Shown piece by piece: positions 25,773 through 34,546 of a stretch of DNA of 64,000 nt (the stretch's first letter is position 1; the number at the start of each line of letters is the position of its first letter). Location: the NCBI RefSeq assembly GCF_001700515.1, contig NZ_MAUD01000086.1, positions 1-64,000 of the forward strand, given 5' to 3'. This stretch comes from Streptomyces lushanensis. GTDB taxonomy: Bacteria; Actinomycetota; Actinomycetes; Streptomycetales; Streptomycetaceae. A program made the position numbers and the translations under genes. The notes beneath the pieces are model-generated. The model had not been told where the DNA came from. It worked only from the letters and a program-made list of their open reading frames with translations, and did no database searches.

Positions 25773-26816
25773 ATGAAGGCATTCGTCTTTCACGGGCCCG
25801 GACAGTCCTCATGGGACGAGGTCCCCGAACCTTCGGTCAAGGACGGCGCGGACGTGATCGTCCGCGTCGACTCCGTCACCATCTGCGGCACCGACCTCCA
25901 CATCCTCAAGGGGGATCTCCCGGAAGTCGTCCCGGGAACCGTTCTCGGTCATGAGGCCGTCGGCGAGGTCGTGGAGACGGGCGGCGATGTACGCACCGTA
26001 CGGCCGGGGGACCGGGTCCTGGTCTCCTGCGTCTCGGCGTGCGGGCGCTGCCGTTTCTGCCGCGAGGCCCGGTACGGCCAGTGCCTCGGCGGCGGAGGCT
26101 GGGTGCTGGGTCATACGATCGACGGGACGCAGGCCGAATACGTGCGCGTGCCCTTCGCCGATCTCTCCGTCCATCCGCTGCCCGGCGCCCTGGACAGCCA
26201 GGACGCGGTGCTGCTCGCCGACATCCTTCCCACCGCCTACGAGGTGGGGGTGCTCAACGGCCATGTCCGGCCGGGCGACACGGTCGTCGTGGTCGGCGTC
26301 GGGCCCATCGGTCTCGCCGCCGTCGCCACGGCGCGGCTGTTCGCCCCCGGCCGCGTCATCGCCGTCGACCTGGCTCCGTCCCGTCTTGAGGTGGCGAGCC
26401 GGCTCGGCGCCGACGCGGTGGCGAACGCGGCCGAGGATCCCGGGCATCTGGTCGAGGACCTGACCGGGGGGCTCGGCGCCGATGTGGCGATCGAGGCGGT
26501 GGGCCTGCCGGAGACCTTCGAGCTGTGCACACGTGTGGTACGGCCGGGCGGGCACGTCGCCAATGTCGGGGTGCACGGCAAGCCCGCCGTACTGCATCTG
26601 GAAGACCTGTGGATCAGGGACGTGACCATCACGACCGGGCTGGTGGACACCTTCTCCACGCCGATGCTGACGGACATGACGGCCGCGCGCCGGCTGCCCA
26701 CCTCGTCGCTGGTCACGCACAGCTTCGAACTCGACCGGATGGAGGAGGCGTACGACGTGTTCTCCACGGCCGGGAGCGGAGCGCTCAAGGTCGTCCTGGA
26801 ACGGCCGGCGGCCTGA
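25773..26816 (+). CDS. zinc-dependent alcohol dehydrogenase (MDR family)
   Basis: Medium-chain dehydrogenase of 347 residues, cytoplasmic, oxidising an alcohol or reducing an aldehyde with NAD(P). Catalytic zinc ligands: Cys in ICGTD and the GHE motif. Structural zinc: four cysteines in SCVSACGRCRFCREARYGQC. The Rossmann motif is VVGVGPIGLAA. ATG at 25773 with GAGGAG 9 nt upstream. A similar dehydrogenase is part of the OsdR-controlled gene set in S. coelicolor (recalled as SCO0199), which supports a role in redox balance under low oxygen or stress. Confidence 0.95.
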   Translation: MKAFVFHGPGQSSWDEVPEPSVKDGADVIVRVDSVTICGTDLHILKGDLPEVVPGTVLGHEAVGEVVETGGDVRTVRPGDRVLVSCVSACGRCRFCREARYGQCLGGGGWVLGHTIDGTQAEYVRVPFADLSVHPLPGALDSQDAVLLADILPTAYEVGVLNGHVRPGDTVVVVGVGPIGLAAVATARLFAPGRVIAVDLAPSRLEVASRLGADAVANAAEDPGHLVEDLTGGLGADVAIEAVGLPETFELCTRVVRPGGHVANVGVHGKPAVLHLEDLWIRDVTITTGLVDTFSTPMLTDMTAARRLPTSSLVTHSFELDRMEEAYDVFSTAGSGALKVVLERPAA

Positions 26817-26976
26817 GCGAGGCGGCCCCCCGCCCGGGCGGGACCGGGCGGGGTTCCGGTGGGACCGGACGGTGGGTGGTCCGCCTCGCGCCTCCGGTGT
26901 GCCTCCTCCCCTTCTGCGGCTACGGTGGAAGTGCGGCGCGGCCGGAGTACGACGCGCCGGCCGCGCCGGAGGAACC

Positions 26977-28695
26977 GTGGGCGACGACGGGAACAGGCGG
27001 TCGGAGGGCACCCCGAGCCAGGAGGATGTCCTGCCGGATGAGCTGCGGGCCCATCTGGACGCGATCCAGCACCGCGACCCGGAGTCGGTACGGAGCCTGC
27101 TCGAAGCCGTGCTCTCGGTCGGCCGGGAACTGGAGCTGCCCCAGGTGCTGCGGCACATCGTGAAGGCGGCGGTGGTGCTCGTCGACGCGGAGTACGGCGC
27201 TCTGGGTGTCATCGGGGAGAAGCCACGGCTCGCACAGTTCCTGACCGTCGGTGTCACCGAGGAGCAGACCGATGTCATCGGTCATCTGCCCGAGGGCCAT
27301 GGAATCCTCGGCGAACTCATCCGCCATCCCGAGTCCCTGCGGCTCTCCGAGCTGTCGGACCATCCGGCGTCGTACGGCTTTCCGCCCGGTCATCCGCCCA
27401 TGCACTCCTTCCTCGGAGTGCCGATCCGTATCCGCGACGAGGTGTTCGGCAACCTCTATCTCACCGAGAAACGCGGCGGCAAGGATTTCGACGACGAGGA
27501 CGAGGCCGTCCTGTCCACGCTCGCCATGGCGGCCGGTGTGGCCATCGACAACGCGCGACTCTACGAGCAGGCCCGGGACCGCCAGCGCTGGCTGAAGGCC
27601 AACGCGGAGATCGTCGCCAGTCTGCTGTCGGGAGCGGACGAGACCCAGGTGCTCGCGCTGATCGTCGACCACGGCCGCCGCATCCTCGGCGCGGATCTGG
27701 GCGCGCTGGCGCTTCCCGACGAGGGCAAGGACGTGATGCGGGTGGTGCTCGCGGAGGGAGTCGACGCGGAGGCCCATCAGGGCCTGGTGCTGCCGAGGGA
27801 GGGTTCGTTCGTCGGGGCGGCGCTCCACGCCGGGAAGCCGATCATCAGCGCCGACGTGCGGACCGATCCGAGGATCACCGCGGGCCCGCCGCGCTGGCGC
27901 GGACTGGGGCCCGCCGTCGCGGTGCCGATGATCACCAGCGGCGGTGTTCTCGCCGTGCTGCTGCTGGCCCGGACCCGAGGGAGCACTCCGTTCACCCCGG
28001 CGGAGACGGTTCCGCTGCTGTCCTTCGCCGGACAGGCGGCCCTCGCCATGGAACTGGCCGGCCGTCGGCGCTCCGCCGAGCAGCTCAGACTGCTGGAGGA
28101 CCGGGACCGGATCGCGCGCGATCTGCACGATCTGGCCATCCAGCGGCTCTTCGCCACGGGGATGACGCTTCAGAGCACCGTGCGGTTCGTGGAACATCCG
28201 GCCGCGCGGGAGAGGCTGCTGCGCGCCGTGGACGACCTGGACGAGACCATCAAGATCATCCGTTCGACGATCTTCGGTCTCCGTGCTCATGACACGAGTC
28301 GGGCCCGTCAGGGGCTACGGGTCCGGGCCACCATGGCGGTGGAGCAGGCCGTACGCTCCCTCGGCTTCACGCCGTCGGTGCGCATGGAGGGACTCATCGA
28401 CACGGATGTGCCGCCCGCGGTCGCCGAACATGTCGTCGCGGTCCTGGCCGAGACGCTGAGCAATGTCGCACGGCACGCGCACGCGAGCGCCGCGGAGGTG
28501 TCCCTCGTCGCACGCAAGGGCCGGCTCACGGTGACCGTCACGGACAACGGGACCGGTATTCCGGCGGGCTGCCACAGGAGCGGACTGGACAATCTGGCGG
28601 GGAGGGCGGAGGGCCTGGGCGGTACGCTGACGCTGGAAGCGCCTGATCAGGGGGGTACGCGCGTCGTCTGGGCGGTACCGATCAGCCAGGACTGA
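26977..28695 (+). CDS. DevS/DosS-like GAF-GAF sensor histidine kinase
   Basis: Sensor kinase of 572 residues: GAF-A (about 60-195), GAF-B (about 215-360), HisKA_3 dimer domain with phospho-His in RIARDLHDLAIQRLF (about 375-440) and HATPase (about 470-572; N box ETLSNVARHAHAS, G box DNGTGIP). No membrane segment. GAF-A contains HPASYGFPPGHPPMHSFLG, closely like mycobacterial DosS/DosT where the proximal heme His lies in this stretch, so it may sense O2, NO or redox through heme. GTG at 26977 after GGAGGA. The cognate regulator is convergent at 28822-29526. Confidence 0.93.
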   Translation: MGDDGNRRSEGTPSQEDVLPDELRAHLDAIQHRDPESVRSLLEAVLSVGRELELPQVLRHIVKAAVVLVDAEYGALGVIGEKPRLAQFLTVGVTEEQTDVIGHLPEGHGILGELIRHPESLRLSELSDHPASYGFPPGHPPMHSFLGVPIRIRDEVFGNLYLTEKRGGKDFDDEDEAVLSTLAMAAGVAIDNARLYEQARDRQRWLKANAEIVASLLSGADETQVLALIVDHGRRILGADLGALALPDEGKDVMRVVLAEGVDAEAHQGLVLPREGSFVGAALHAGKPIISADVRTDPRITAGPPRWRGLGPAVAVPMITSGGVLAVLLLARTRGSTPFTPAETVPLLSFAGQAALAMELAGRRRSAEQLRLLEDRDRIARDLHDLAIQRLFATGMTLQSTVRFVEHPAARERLLRAVDDLDETIKIIRSTIFGLRAHDTSRARQGLRVRATMAVEQAVRSLGFTPSVRMEGLIDTDVPPAVAEHVVAVLAETLSNVARHAHASAAEVSLVARKGRLTVTVTDNGTGIPAGCHRSGLDNLAGRAEGLGGTLTLEAPDQGGTRVVWAVPISQD

Positions 28696-28821
28696 ACCGT
28701 GCGGTGAGGCCGCCTCCCGGTGAGGCCGCCTCCCGTGGTCCTTCGTATCCGGCCCCGCCCCTTGCGGTCCCTCGTGTGCGGGGTCCCTCGTGCTCACACC
28801 GGAGTGTTCAGTTCGGCGTCC

Positions 28822-29526
28822 TCACTCCGGGCCGCCGCCGCGGCCGGTGGGATACGGACCGGACTGGGTGGCGAGGACGGCGGCCTGGATGCGCCGCTCG
28901 ACGCCGAGCTTGGCCAGCAGCCGCGAGATGTGGTTCTTGACCGTCTTCTCGGACAGATAGAGCCGCTTGCCGATCTGACGGTTCGTCAGGCCCTCTCCGA
29001 TCAGCGCCAGGATCTCCCGTTCGCGCGGAGAGAGTTCGGACAGCGCGTCGGGCTCCCGTTCCTCCGTGGTGTCGTCGCCGCGCAGACTGCTCATCAGCCG
29101 GGTCGTCGTCGCCGGGTCGAGCATCGACTGACCGGAGGCCACGGTGCGCACGGCGGCCACCAGATCCGCTCCCTTGATCTCCTTCAGGACATAGCCGGCC
29201 GCGCCGGCCATGATCGCGTCGAGCAGGGCATCGTCGTCGTCGAACGAGGTGAGCATCAGACAGGCCAGGCCGGGCATCCGTGAACGCAGTTCCCGGCAGA
29301 CCGAGATCCCGTCGCCGTCGGGCAGCCGCACATCGAGAATGGCGACGTCCGGCCGCAGGGCCGGGCCACGGGCCAGGGCCTGGTCGATCGAGCCCGCGTC
29401 ACCGGCCACCTCGATGTCCGGCTCCGCGTCGAGCAGATCCTGCACACCACGCCGTACGACCTCGTGGTCGTCGAGCAGGAACACCCGGATCGGCCTCTCC
29501 GAGGAGAAATGCCGTGCCTCGTCCAT
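28822..29526 (-). CDS. DevR/DosR (OsdR)-like NarL-family response regulator
   Basis: Response regulator of 234 residues. The receiver has acidic pocket LLDDHE, phospho-Asp in [11 protein letters not shown], Thr in MLTSFDDDD and Lys in VLKEIKGA. The C-terminal LuxR-type HTH reads [22 protein letters not shown], then [19 protein letters not shown]. Both halves resemble mycobacterial DevR. ATG at 29526 lies 7 nt after GGAGG; upstream in-frame ATGs lack a binding site. It is convergent with its probable kinase and likely controls the surrounding cluster and itself through the palindrome at 29597-29617. Confidence 0.94.
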   Translation of the reverse strand: MDEARHFSSERPIRVFLLDDHEVVRRGVQDLLDAEPDIEVAGDAGSIDQALARGPALRPDVAILDVRLPDGDGISVCRELRSRMPGLACLMLTSFDDDDALLDAIMAGAAGYVLKEIKGADLVAAVRTVASGQSMLDPATTTRLMSSLRGDDTTEEREPDALSELSPREREILALIGEGLTNRQIGKRLYLSEKTVKNHISRLLAKLGVERRIQAAVLATQSGPYPTGRGGGPE

Positions 29527-29596
29527 CTCGTGCCTCCGCAACTCCGCGCTGTCGTGGTCCGCCCGCCCCCATCCTGGCTCGGGCCGCGGGGGCGGA

Positions 29597-29617
29597 ACAG
29601 GGCCGAACGGGCCCTGT
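29597..29617. promoter_or_regulatory. perfect palindrome upstream of devR-like gene, candidate autoregulatory site
   Basis: ACAGGGCC and GGCCCTGT form a perfect 8 bp inverted repeat around GAACG, 71-91 bp upstream of the response regulator start. It is the best-formed example of the motif shared by the cluster. Confidence 0.55.
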
Positions 29618-29642
29618 GTCATCGCTGTCACCGCCTTCGTCC

Positions 29643-29680
29643 TTCATCGTTGCTGTCGTTGCTGTCGTTGCTGTCGGTGT
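29643..29680. repeat. 9 bp tandem repeat TTGCTGTCG
   Basis: About four head-to-tail copies of TTGCTGTCG between the CBS gene stop and the regulator promoter. It is a simple-sequence repeat whose copy number may vary between strains; no coding role. Confidence 0.7.
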
Positions 29681-29726
29681 TGTCCGTCGCTCTCGGTGTC
29701 AGCCGTGTCGGTCCCGGTTGTCGGTG

Positions 29727-30107
29727 TCATCGGTCCCGCCGGAGCAGATCGCACCCGCTGACCATCCCCTGGAGCCTTCCTGAGCGGTCGACCACGGGCA
29801 GCCGCTCCAGGGGCACCAGCGCCATGGTCCGGGCCACCTGGGTGAGGGTGGCGTCCTCGCGGACGGTGAGGGCGGGAGCGGTCATGAGCTGCTCGGCGGT
29901 CGCCGCGCGGGCCGTCAGGGCCGTCCGGGGAGGCAGATCCGCTTCGGAGACCACTCCGACCACCCGGCCGTCGCCCGCCAGCACCGGCAAGGTGCTCGCG
30001 TGCCACCGGTCCATGGTCCCGACGATCTCCTCGCGGCCGACGTGGGGGCCGACCGCGACCACGGTATGTCTCATCACGTCTCTCACAGTGCGTGGAGTGT
30101 GACCCAT
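29727..30107 (-). CDS. CBS-pair protein
   Basis: Two CBS motifs in 126 residues and nothing else, cytoplasmic; such pairs bind adenine nucleotides or related ligands as energy sensors. Motifs: TLPVLAGDGRVVGVVSEADL and ERLPVVDRSGRLQGMVSGCDL. ATG at 30107 follows GAGGAGG. Small CBS proteins accompany universal stress proteins in the dormancy regulons of Mycobacterium and Streptomyces, which fits the neighbours. Confidence 0.92.
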   Translation of the reverse strand: MGHTPRTVRDVMRHTVVAVGPHVGREEIVGTMDRWHASTLPVLAGDGRVVGVVSEADLPPRTALTARAATAEQLMTAPALTVREDATLTQVARTMALVPLERLPVVDRSGRLQGMVSGCDLLRRDR

Positions 30108-30197
30108 GGTGCCTCCTCGGTCGGGCACGGCATGCCGTGCCCCCACAAGCCTGGTTCCTGCGGACACCACGGCCCAGGGGCTGACCGGCTCCGTACC

Positions 30198-30214
30198 GGG
30201 GGCCGAACGGCTCT
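30198..30214. promoter_or_regulatory. candidate DevR/OsdR-type site, CBS gene
   Basis: GGGGGCCGAACGGCTCT shares the GGGCCGAACGG core with the devR-like palindrome but has a degenerate right arm. It lies 91-107 bp upstream of the CBS start. Confidence 0.4.
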
Positions 30215-30282
30215 ACCCATGAGGTGCCGACCGGTGGGCCGCCGGGCGTGCGGCGCCCCGCGGATGCCCGTGAGGGCGCCCG

Positions 30283-30564
30283 TCAGAGCCGGTCCGTCCA
30301 CCCCGTCCGTACGGACCGTGCCGCGCCGACGCCCTCCATGTCGCGGTTGGCGACCTGGATCAGCAGTCCGCCGAGATCCGTCAGCGCGCGGCCGGCCGCG
30401 AGCTCGTCGCCGATCTCCGGTACGTCCACGTCATCGGGGCTGCACCGGGCCCTGCCGTGCCCGGCGAGGGACGTGGTCCCGGTGTCCAGCACCACGCGCG
30501 CCGTGGTTCTCCCGTCCTCCTCGAAGAGGTAGAGACGTGCGGTCCACTCCGCTGTCTTCGACAT
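30283..30564 (-). CDS. DUF1876 protein (Rv1738/Rv2632c-like)
   Basis: Protein of 93 residues with the DUF1876 pattern: KTAEWTARLYLFEEDGRTTARVVLDTG, then GHGRARCSPDDVDVPEIGDELAAGRALTDL. The mycobacterial homologue Rv1738 is among the most strongly DosR-induced proteins and has a fold like ribosome hibernation factors, so a role in silencing translation during dormancy is a reasonable guess. ATG at 30564. A palindrome lies midway to the divergent next gene. Confidence 0.9.
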   Translation of the reverse strand: MSKTAEWTARLYLFEEDGRTTARVVLDTGTTSLAGHGRARCSPDDVDVPEIGDELAAGRALTDLGGLLIQVANRDMEGVGAARSVRTGWTDRL

Positions 30565-30643
30565 GGCCTGCCTCGTTCCTCCGAGGGCCGCCGTCTTGGA
30601 ACGGCCCACCACACCACTGTCGGACGCCGGCGGTGCCGGCAGG

Positions 30644-30664
30644 CAGGGGCCAAAGGTCCCCCTG
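30644..30664. promoter_or_regulatory. candidate DevR/OsdR-type site between divergent genes
   Basis: CAGGGGCC-AAA-GGTCCCCCTG is a nearly symmetric site 80-100 bp from the DUF1876 start and 81-101 bp from the start of the divergent LppX-like gene. It is therefore placed to serve both. Confidence 0.45.
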
Positions 30665-30744
30665 TGGGATGTGAGCGGGAGAGAGCAGGTCCGAGCGTGC
30701 GTGAGCGGATTCCCCTGCGTGCACCGACCCCGTAGCCTGTGGAA

Positions 30745-31383
30745 ATGACCAGCGAGCCGGACAGAGTCACCGGGTCCAACATCGGACTGTCGGAAGCCGA
30801 GTTGCGAGCCGCGTTCGAGCGTGCCCTGACGGCGGCGAAATCCGTGCACGTGGTCGGCCGTGCGCGCGTCGACGCGCGTGTGTTGGCTCTGGACCTTCAT
30901 CTGAACAAGGACGGCTCCGCTGCCAGCACGTTCGTGATCAATGGGGGCGAGTGCCGCATACGGGCGGTCGCGGGTTCGTACTACTTCCATCTGTCCGCCG
31001 CGTTTGTCGCCGAGTGGCTCGGTCCGAGTGGCCCCGCCCCCCAGGACCTGTCGCCGGTCGTGAGCAGGTGGTGGCCCGCGACCACCGCGTTGGGGAACTT
31101 GCTCATCGAGCACTTGGGGCATCTGGCCTCCTACGACCTCTTCTTCCGCCGAATGATGGCGGACGGCACGGGAAACGAGGTGACCGCGGCGGGAACCGCG
31201 CTCTTCGATGGCGAGCGTGTCGCCCTGTACGTGGCCGAGGACGGCTCGACACTCCACTTCGCGGCGACCGGCCCCGCGTATCTGCTCAGAAACACGGAAA
31301 ACGACGAACAGTTCATGGAATTCACCTGGAATCAACCGGTCAGGGTGGTGGCACCGGAGCAGGGCGAGGGAGTCCGCCTCTGA
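30745..31383 (+). CDS. LppX/LprG-like fold protein without signal peptide
   Basis: Protein of 212 residues with alternating strands such as SVHVVGRARVDARVLALDLHL and CRIRAVAGSYYFHLSAAF that resemble the lipid-binding half-barrel of LppX/LprAFG lipoproteins. Unlike those it has neither lipobox nor signal peptide, so it would stay in the cytoplasm. Function unknown; the assignment is by pattern only. ATG at 30745; a GTG at 30739 would add two residues. It is less GC-rich than its neighbours. Shares a control region with the DUF1876 gene. Confidence 0.6.
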   Translation: MTSEPDRVTGSNIGLSEAELRAAFERALTAAKSVHVVGRARVDARVLALDLHLNKDGSAASTFVINGGECRIRAVAGSYYFHLSAAFVAEWLGPSGPAPQDLSPVVSRWWPATTALGNLLIEHLGHLASYDLFFRRMMADGTGNEVTAAGTALFDGERVALYVAEDGSTLHFAATGPAYLLRNTENDEQFMEFTWNQPVRVVAPEQGEGVRL

Positions 31384-31450
31384 ACGGCCTGGGCCCGGTG
31401 CACAGGCCGACGCCGAGGGCAGAACGGACGGCGGCCGGGGCGAACCACCG

Positions 31451-32476
31451 TCAGGGCCGTTGCCTCCGGTCCGGCGGCCACAGTTCCGTTCTCTCCGGTG
31501 CGAGCTCCTTCACCACCTTCGCCAGCGCGTCGCACGCCTCCTCGACGCCCTGCCGGATCTTGTTCTGCTCGGTGACGGTCGCCGCCAGCAGCAGCGAGGT
31601 CAGTGCCACGGACCCGTTGAGCACCTGGAGGCTGAACAGCCGTTCGGTGAGGCTGTAGCGGGCGAAGGCACCCAGGTCCTTGGCCGCCTCCAGGACCGCC
31701 ACGACCGAGACGAACAGCGCGTACGGGGCGCTCGCGGCGAGTTCGAAGCGCAGGGCCGCCCAGATGAGCACGGGGAAGAAGAGGAAGATCAGGGTGAGGG
31801 ACCTTGTCACGGCGAGCGGTGTGATGACGAGGGCGGCGACGACCATGACGGTGGCCTCGGCCCATCGGTGGGTCGGCAGGGGCAGCCGGACACGGCGGAG
31901 GGCGAGCAGGAGGGGCATGACGAGCAGGACGCCCATGGCATCGCCCGTCCACCACGCCAGCCAGGTCGGCCAGAATCCCAGCGGCAGCTGTCTGACGAGC
32001 GCCAGCACCCCCGCCCCCACCGTCGCGCTGATCAGTATCCCCGTCAGGGCACCGAGGAAGACCAGCGCCATCCCGTCCCGCAGCCGGTCCAGCTCGACAC
32101 GGAAGCCCACACGCCGCAGCAGCAGCCAGGAACAGACCGGTGCGAGGGTGTTCCCCGCCATGATCGTGAGAGCCGGACCGTCGAACGGGCCGAGCGTCAC
32201 CAGGCTCAGGAGGGTGCCCAGGGGGATCCCCGGCCAGACCCTGATGCCCAGGACGAAGAGAGCGGTCAGGGCGATGCCCGTGGAGGGCCAGAGAGGGGAG
32301 ACGTTCACACTGTCGAGCCTCGTCACCCCCTTCAGCGTGCCGATGAGCGCGCCCGCGTAGTAGACGACGGCGAGGCCGAGGATCTGAAGAACAGTCACGG
32401 ACGGACGTCGTCTCTTCCCGGTGCGCGCCACACCAGCTATCAGACAACGCCTGACGGTCCGGTCCGGCCGTGACAC
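31451..32476 (-). CDS. MASE1-domain membrane protein without output domain
   Basis: Eight or more hydrophobic helices in 341 residues with MASE1 hallmarks: VSPLWPSTGIALTALFVLG, GNTLAPVCSWLLLRR and FWPTWLAWWTGDAMGVLLVMPL. MASE1 is normally the sensory half of kinases, diguanylate cyclases or phosphatases. Here only a short C-terminal amphipathic tail (about 300-341) follows, so it may signal through a partner or act by itself. The start is uncertain: GTG at 32476 has no clear ribosome binding site, and GTG codons at about 32431 and 32398 are alternatives. It follows the multicopper oxidase gene by 58 bp and may share its transcript. Confidence 0.8.
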   Translation of the reverse strand: MSRPDRTVRRCLIAGVARTGKRRRPSVTVLQILGLAVVYYAGALIGTLKGVTRLDSVNVSPLWPSTGIALTALFVLGIRVWPGIPLGTLLSLVTLGPFDGPALTIMAGNTLAPVCSWLLLRRVGFRVELDRLRDGMALVFLGALTGILISATVGAGVLALVRQLPLGFWPTWLAWWTGDAMGVLLVMPLLLALRRVRLPLPTHRWAEATVMVVAALVITPLAVTRSLTLIFLFFPVLIWAALRFELAASAPYALFVSVVAVLEAAKDLGAFARYSLTERLFSLQVLNGSVALTSLLLAATVTEQNKIRQGVEEACDALAKVVKELAPERTELWPPDRRQRP

Positions 32477-32534
32477 GCGCGCCTGTCGCCAGGCGGGTCC
32501 CCGGCCCGCCTGGCCCGGACGGGCCGGGGGAAGG

Positions 32535-34019
32535 TCAGTGTTCGTGCCCCTTCCCGCGGCCCGTGCGTCCGTCGACGATGTCCAGTACGGACATCATGCC
32601 CATGTCCTCGTGGTTGAGGATGTGACAGTGCACCACGGTCCGCCCGGTGAAGTCCGCCAAGCGGATCCGCAGGACGAGTTTCTGCCCGCGAAGGATGTTG
32701 ACCGTCTCGTGCCAGGAGTGGGCGGGGTCCACGGCCTTCCCGTTCAGGGACATCACCTGGAACTGGTTGGTGTGCACGTGGAAGGAGTGGTCCTCCTCCG
32801 AGTCGTTGCGAACCGTCCACTCCTCCACGGTGTTGAGCCGGGAGACGAAGTCGACACGGTTCGGGTCGAAGTACTTGCCGTTGATGAAGTACTGGGTCCC
32901 CGCCTGGTTCTCGGTGTACACCATCGTCTTGCGGTCCGCGATCTCGGCGTGGGTGAGGTCGTCGAGGGGCCCGAAGCGGGACGGGATACGAGCCGGGGCC
33001 ACGCGGGGGCCTTCGGTGACGACCGTCGCCAGGTTCACCCGCGGGAACGTGTTGCCGGCCGGACCGGTGTCGAACGGCAGCGTCTCCAACTGGGCGGTGC
33101 CCGCCCCGCCGGCCTGCACCAGCACGTCGTACCGCGCGGCGGCCGGGATGATCAGCGTGTCCGCGGAGTAGATCCGGTGGACGGGATAGCCGTCCTGGGC
33201 GATCACATGGAACGTGAAGCCTTTGAGACGCAGCTTGTAGTAGATGTTGGCGCCGATGTTGGCGAGCCGCCACAGCTGGGTCTCACCCGGGCGGATACGG
33301 ATCACGGGATTCTGCTGGCCGTTGACCGTGCGGTTGGTGTTCGCCTGGATGGACAGCGGATAGATCTTGATGGCGTCGCCGTCGATCTGGTTGTCCTTCA
33401 GAGCGACCACACGCTCGGTGATGCCGCGCAGGGAGGGCGGCAGGTATGTCCGCAGGCCGTCGATGATGATGACGCCCGACTCCCCACCGGCCACCTGAGG
33501 GGCCGAGTACATGTCGATGTGCGAGTGGTACCAGTACGTGCCCGGCGTGATGTCCCGCGGCAGCTGGTACGCGTAGTTGTAGGTCGTCCCGGGCTTGATG
33601 GCGATGAAGATGTCGTCGGCCGGCTGGCGCGGCGAGACATGCAGCCCGTGCGTGTGCAGGTTGGTGTCCATCGTGACGCCCTGCCATTTCTTACCCACAC
33701 GGTTCACCATGGCCAGCTCGATACGGTCGCCCGGCCGGGCGCGGAGTGTGGGCGGCATGTAGCGGCCGTTGTAGGTGAGCGCCCACAGCCTGCGGTCGCC
33801 CACCCACACCTTGCGCCGCTCCACCACGACGGTGGTCCGCAGCACACCGTGGTCGCTCACCACCTCCGGGGGGTCCTGGAGATCCGCGCCCCTGGCCTGC
33901 TGACCTGCCGCCGCGCCGGACACCGCACGCTCGGGCGGCGGCTCCGAACAGCCGGACAGCCAGGTCACCGCGAGTGCCAGTCCGACGAGGAACCCGGTCA
34001 CCTTGGAATATGAGCGCAT
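32535..34019 (-). CDS. multicopper oxidase, lipoprotein
   Basis: Laccase/CueO-type oxidase of 494 residues anchored outside the membrane (lipobox LSGC near residue 24). All copper motifs are present: HTHGLH, WYHSHIDM, HSFHVHTNQF and HCHILNHEDMGMM, the last with the type 1 copper Met. It oxidises a phenol, metal ion or bilirubin-like substrate and reduces O2 to water. ATG at 34019 follows AGAGAGAG; an upstream ATG at 34070 is less likely because it would put 17 residues before the signal. Its place beside the redox/dormancy cluster suggests a link to oxygen or copper stress. Confidence 0.93.
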   Translation of the reverse strand: MRSYSKVTGFLVGLALAVTWLSGCSEPPPERAVSGAAAGQQARGADLQDPPEVVSDHGVLRTTVVVERRKVWVGDRRLWALTYNGRYMPPTLRARPGDRIELAMVNRVGKKWQGVTMDTNLHTHGLHVSPRQPADDIFIAIKPGTTYNYAYQLPRDITPGTYWYHSHIDMYSAPQVAGGESGVIIIDGLRTYLPPSLRGITERVVALKDNQIDGDAIKIYPLSIQANTNRTVNGQQNPVIRIRPGETQLWRLANIGANIYYKLRLKGFTFHVIAQDGYPVHRIYSADTLIIPAAARYDVLVQAGGAGTAQLETLPFDTGPAGNTFPRVNLATVVTEGPRVAPARIPSRFGPLDDLTHAEIADRKTMVYTENQAGTQYFINGKYFDPNRVDFVSRLNTVEEWTVRNDSEEDHSFHVHTNQFQVMSLNGKAVDPAHSWHETVNILRGQKLVLRIRLADFTGRTVVHCHILNHEDMGMMSVLDIVDGRTGRGKGHEH

Positions 34020-34114
34020 GACAGTCTCTCTCTGGATGTGGCGTGCCGCGCTCGCGAAGGCTGAGGCCACACGAGCCGGACAGGGCGAACCGACGTGTGT
34101 TCACACGGGGTCGG

Positions 34115-34145
34115 GGCGGGCCGCGGTGGTTGGTCCCGGCCCGCC
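34115..34145. promoter_or_regulatory. inverted repeat upstream of the multicopper oxidase
   Basis: GGCGGGCC and GGCCCGCC pair perfectly around 15 nt, roughly 96-126 bp upstream of the oxidase start. Could be an operator or leader hairpin. Confidence 0.35.
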
Positions 34146-34546
34146 GGGCGGCGACAGGAGTGGGCGAGTGACCGAGAGGAGGCCCTCGTACATCCCGAGG
34201 AACGGCAGCGGCCACGAAGAGCCGATCGGCCTCGCGCGGCCTGCCGAACGCACCGGTGAAGAGGACCGCGTCACGGTGACCGACCACTCACGGCGCCTGG
34301 CCCTTCGACCGCACGAGATCGCCAAGGGCATCACACGGAGCGCCCGGATGCCGCCGCCTGCTCGGCTCGACGGACGCACCTGCGGATTCTGTCACCATGG
34401 GCCATATCCTCTACCGATTCACCCCGTGTCACGTGATTTGCCCGGGAGTGTTGAGGTTCGGCGGGACGACGGGAGCTCAACGAGGCCGTCGGTCCCCGGG
34501 ACCGGTGGGGTGACCACACGGACAACGAGCGAAGCCGGCCCCTGGT

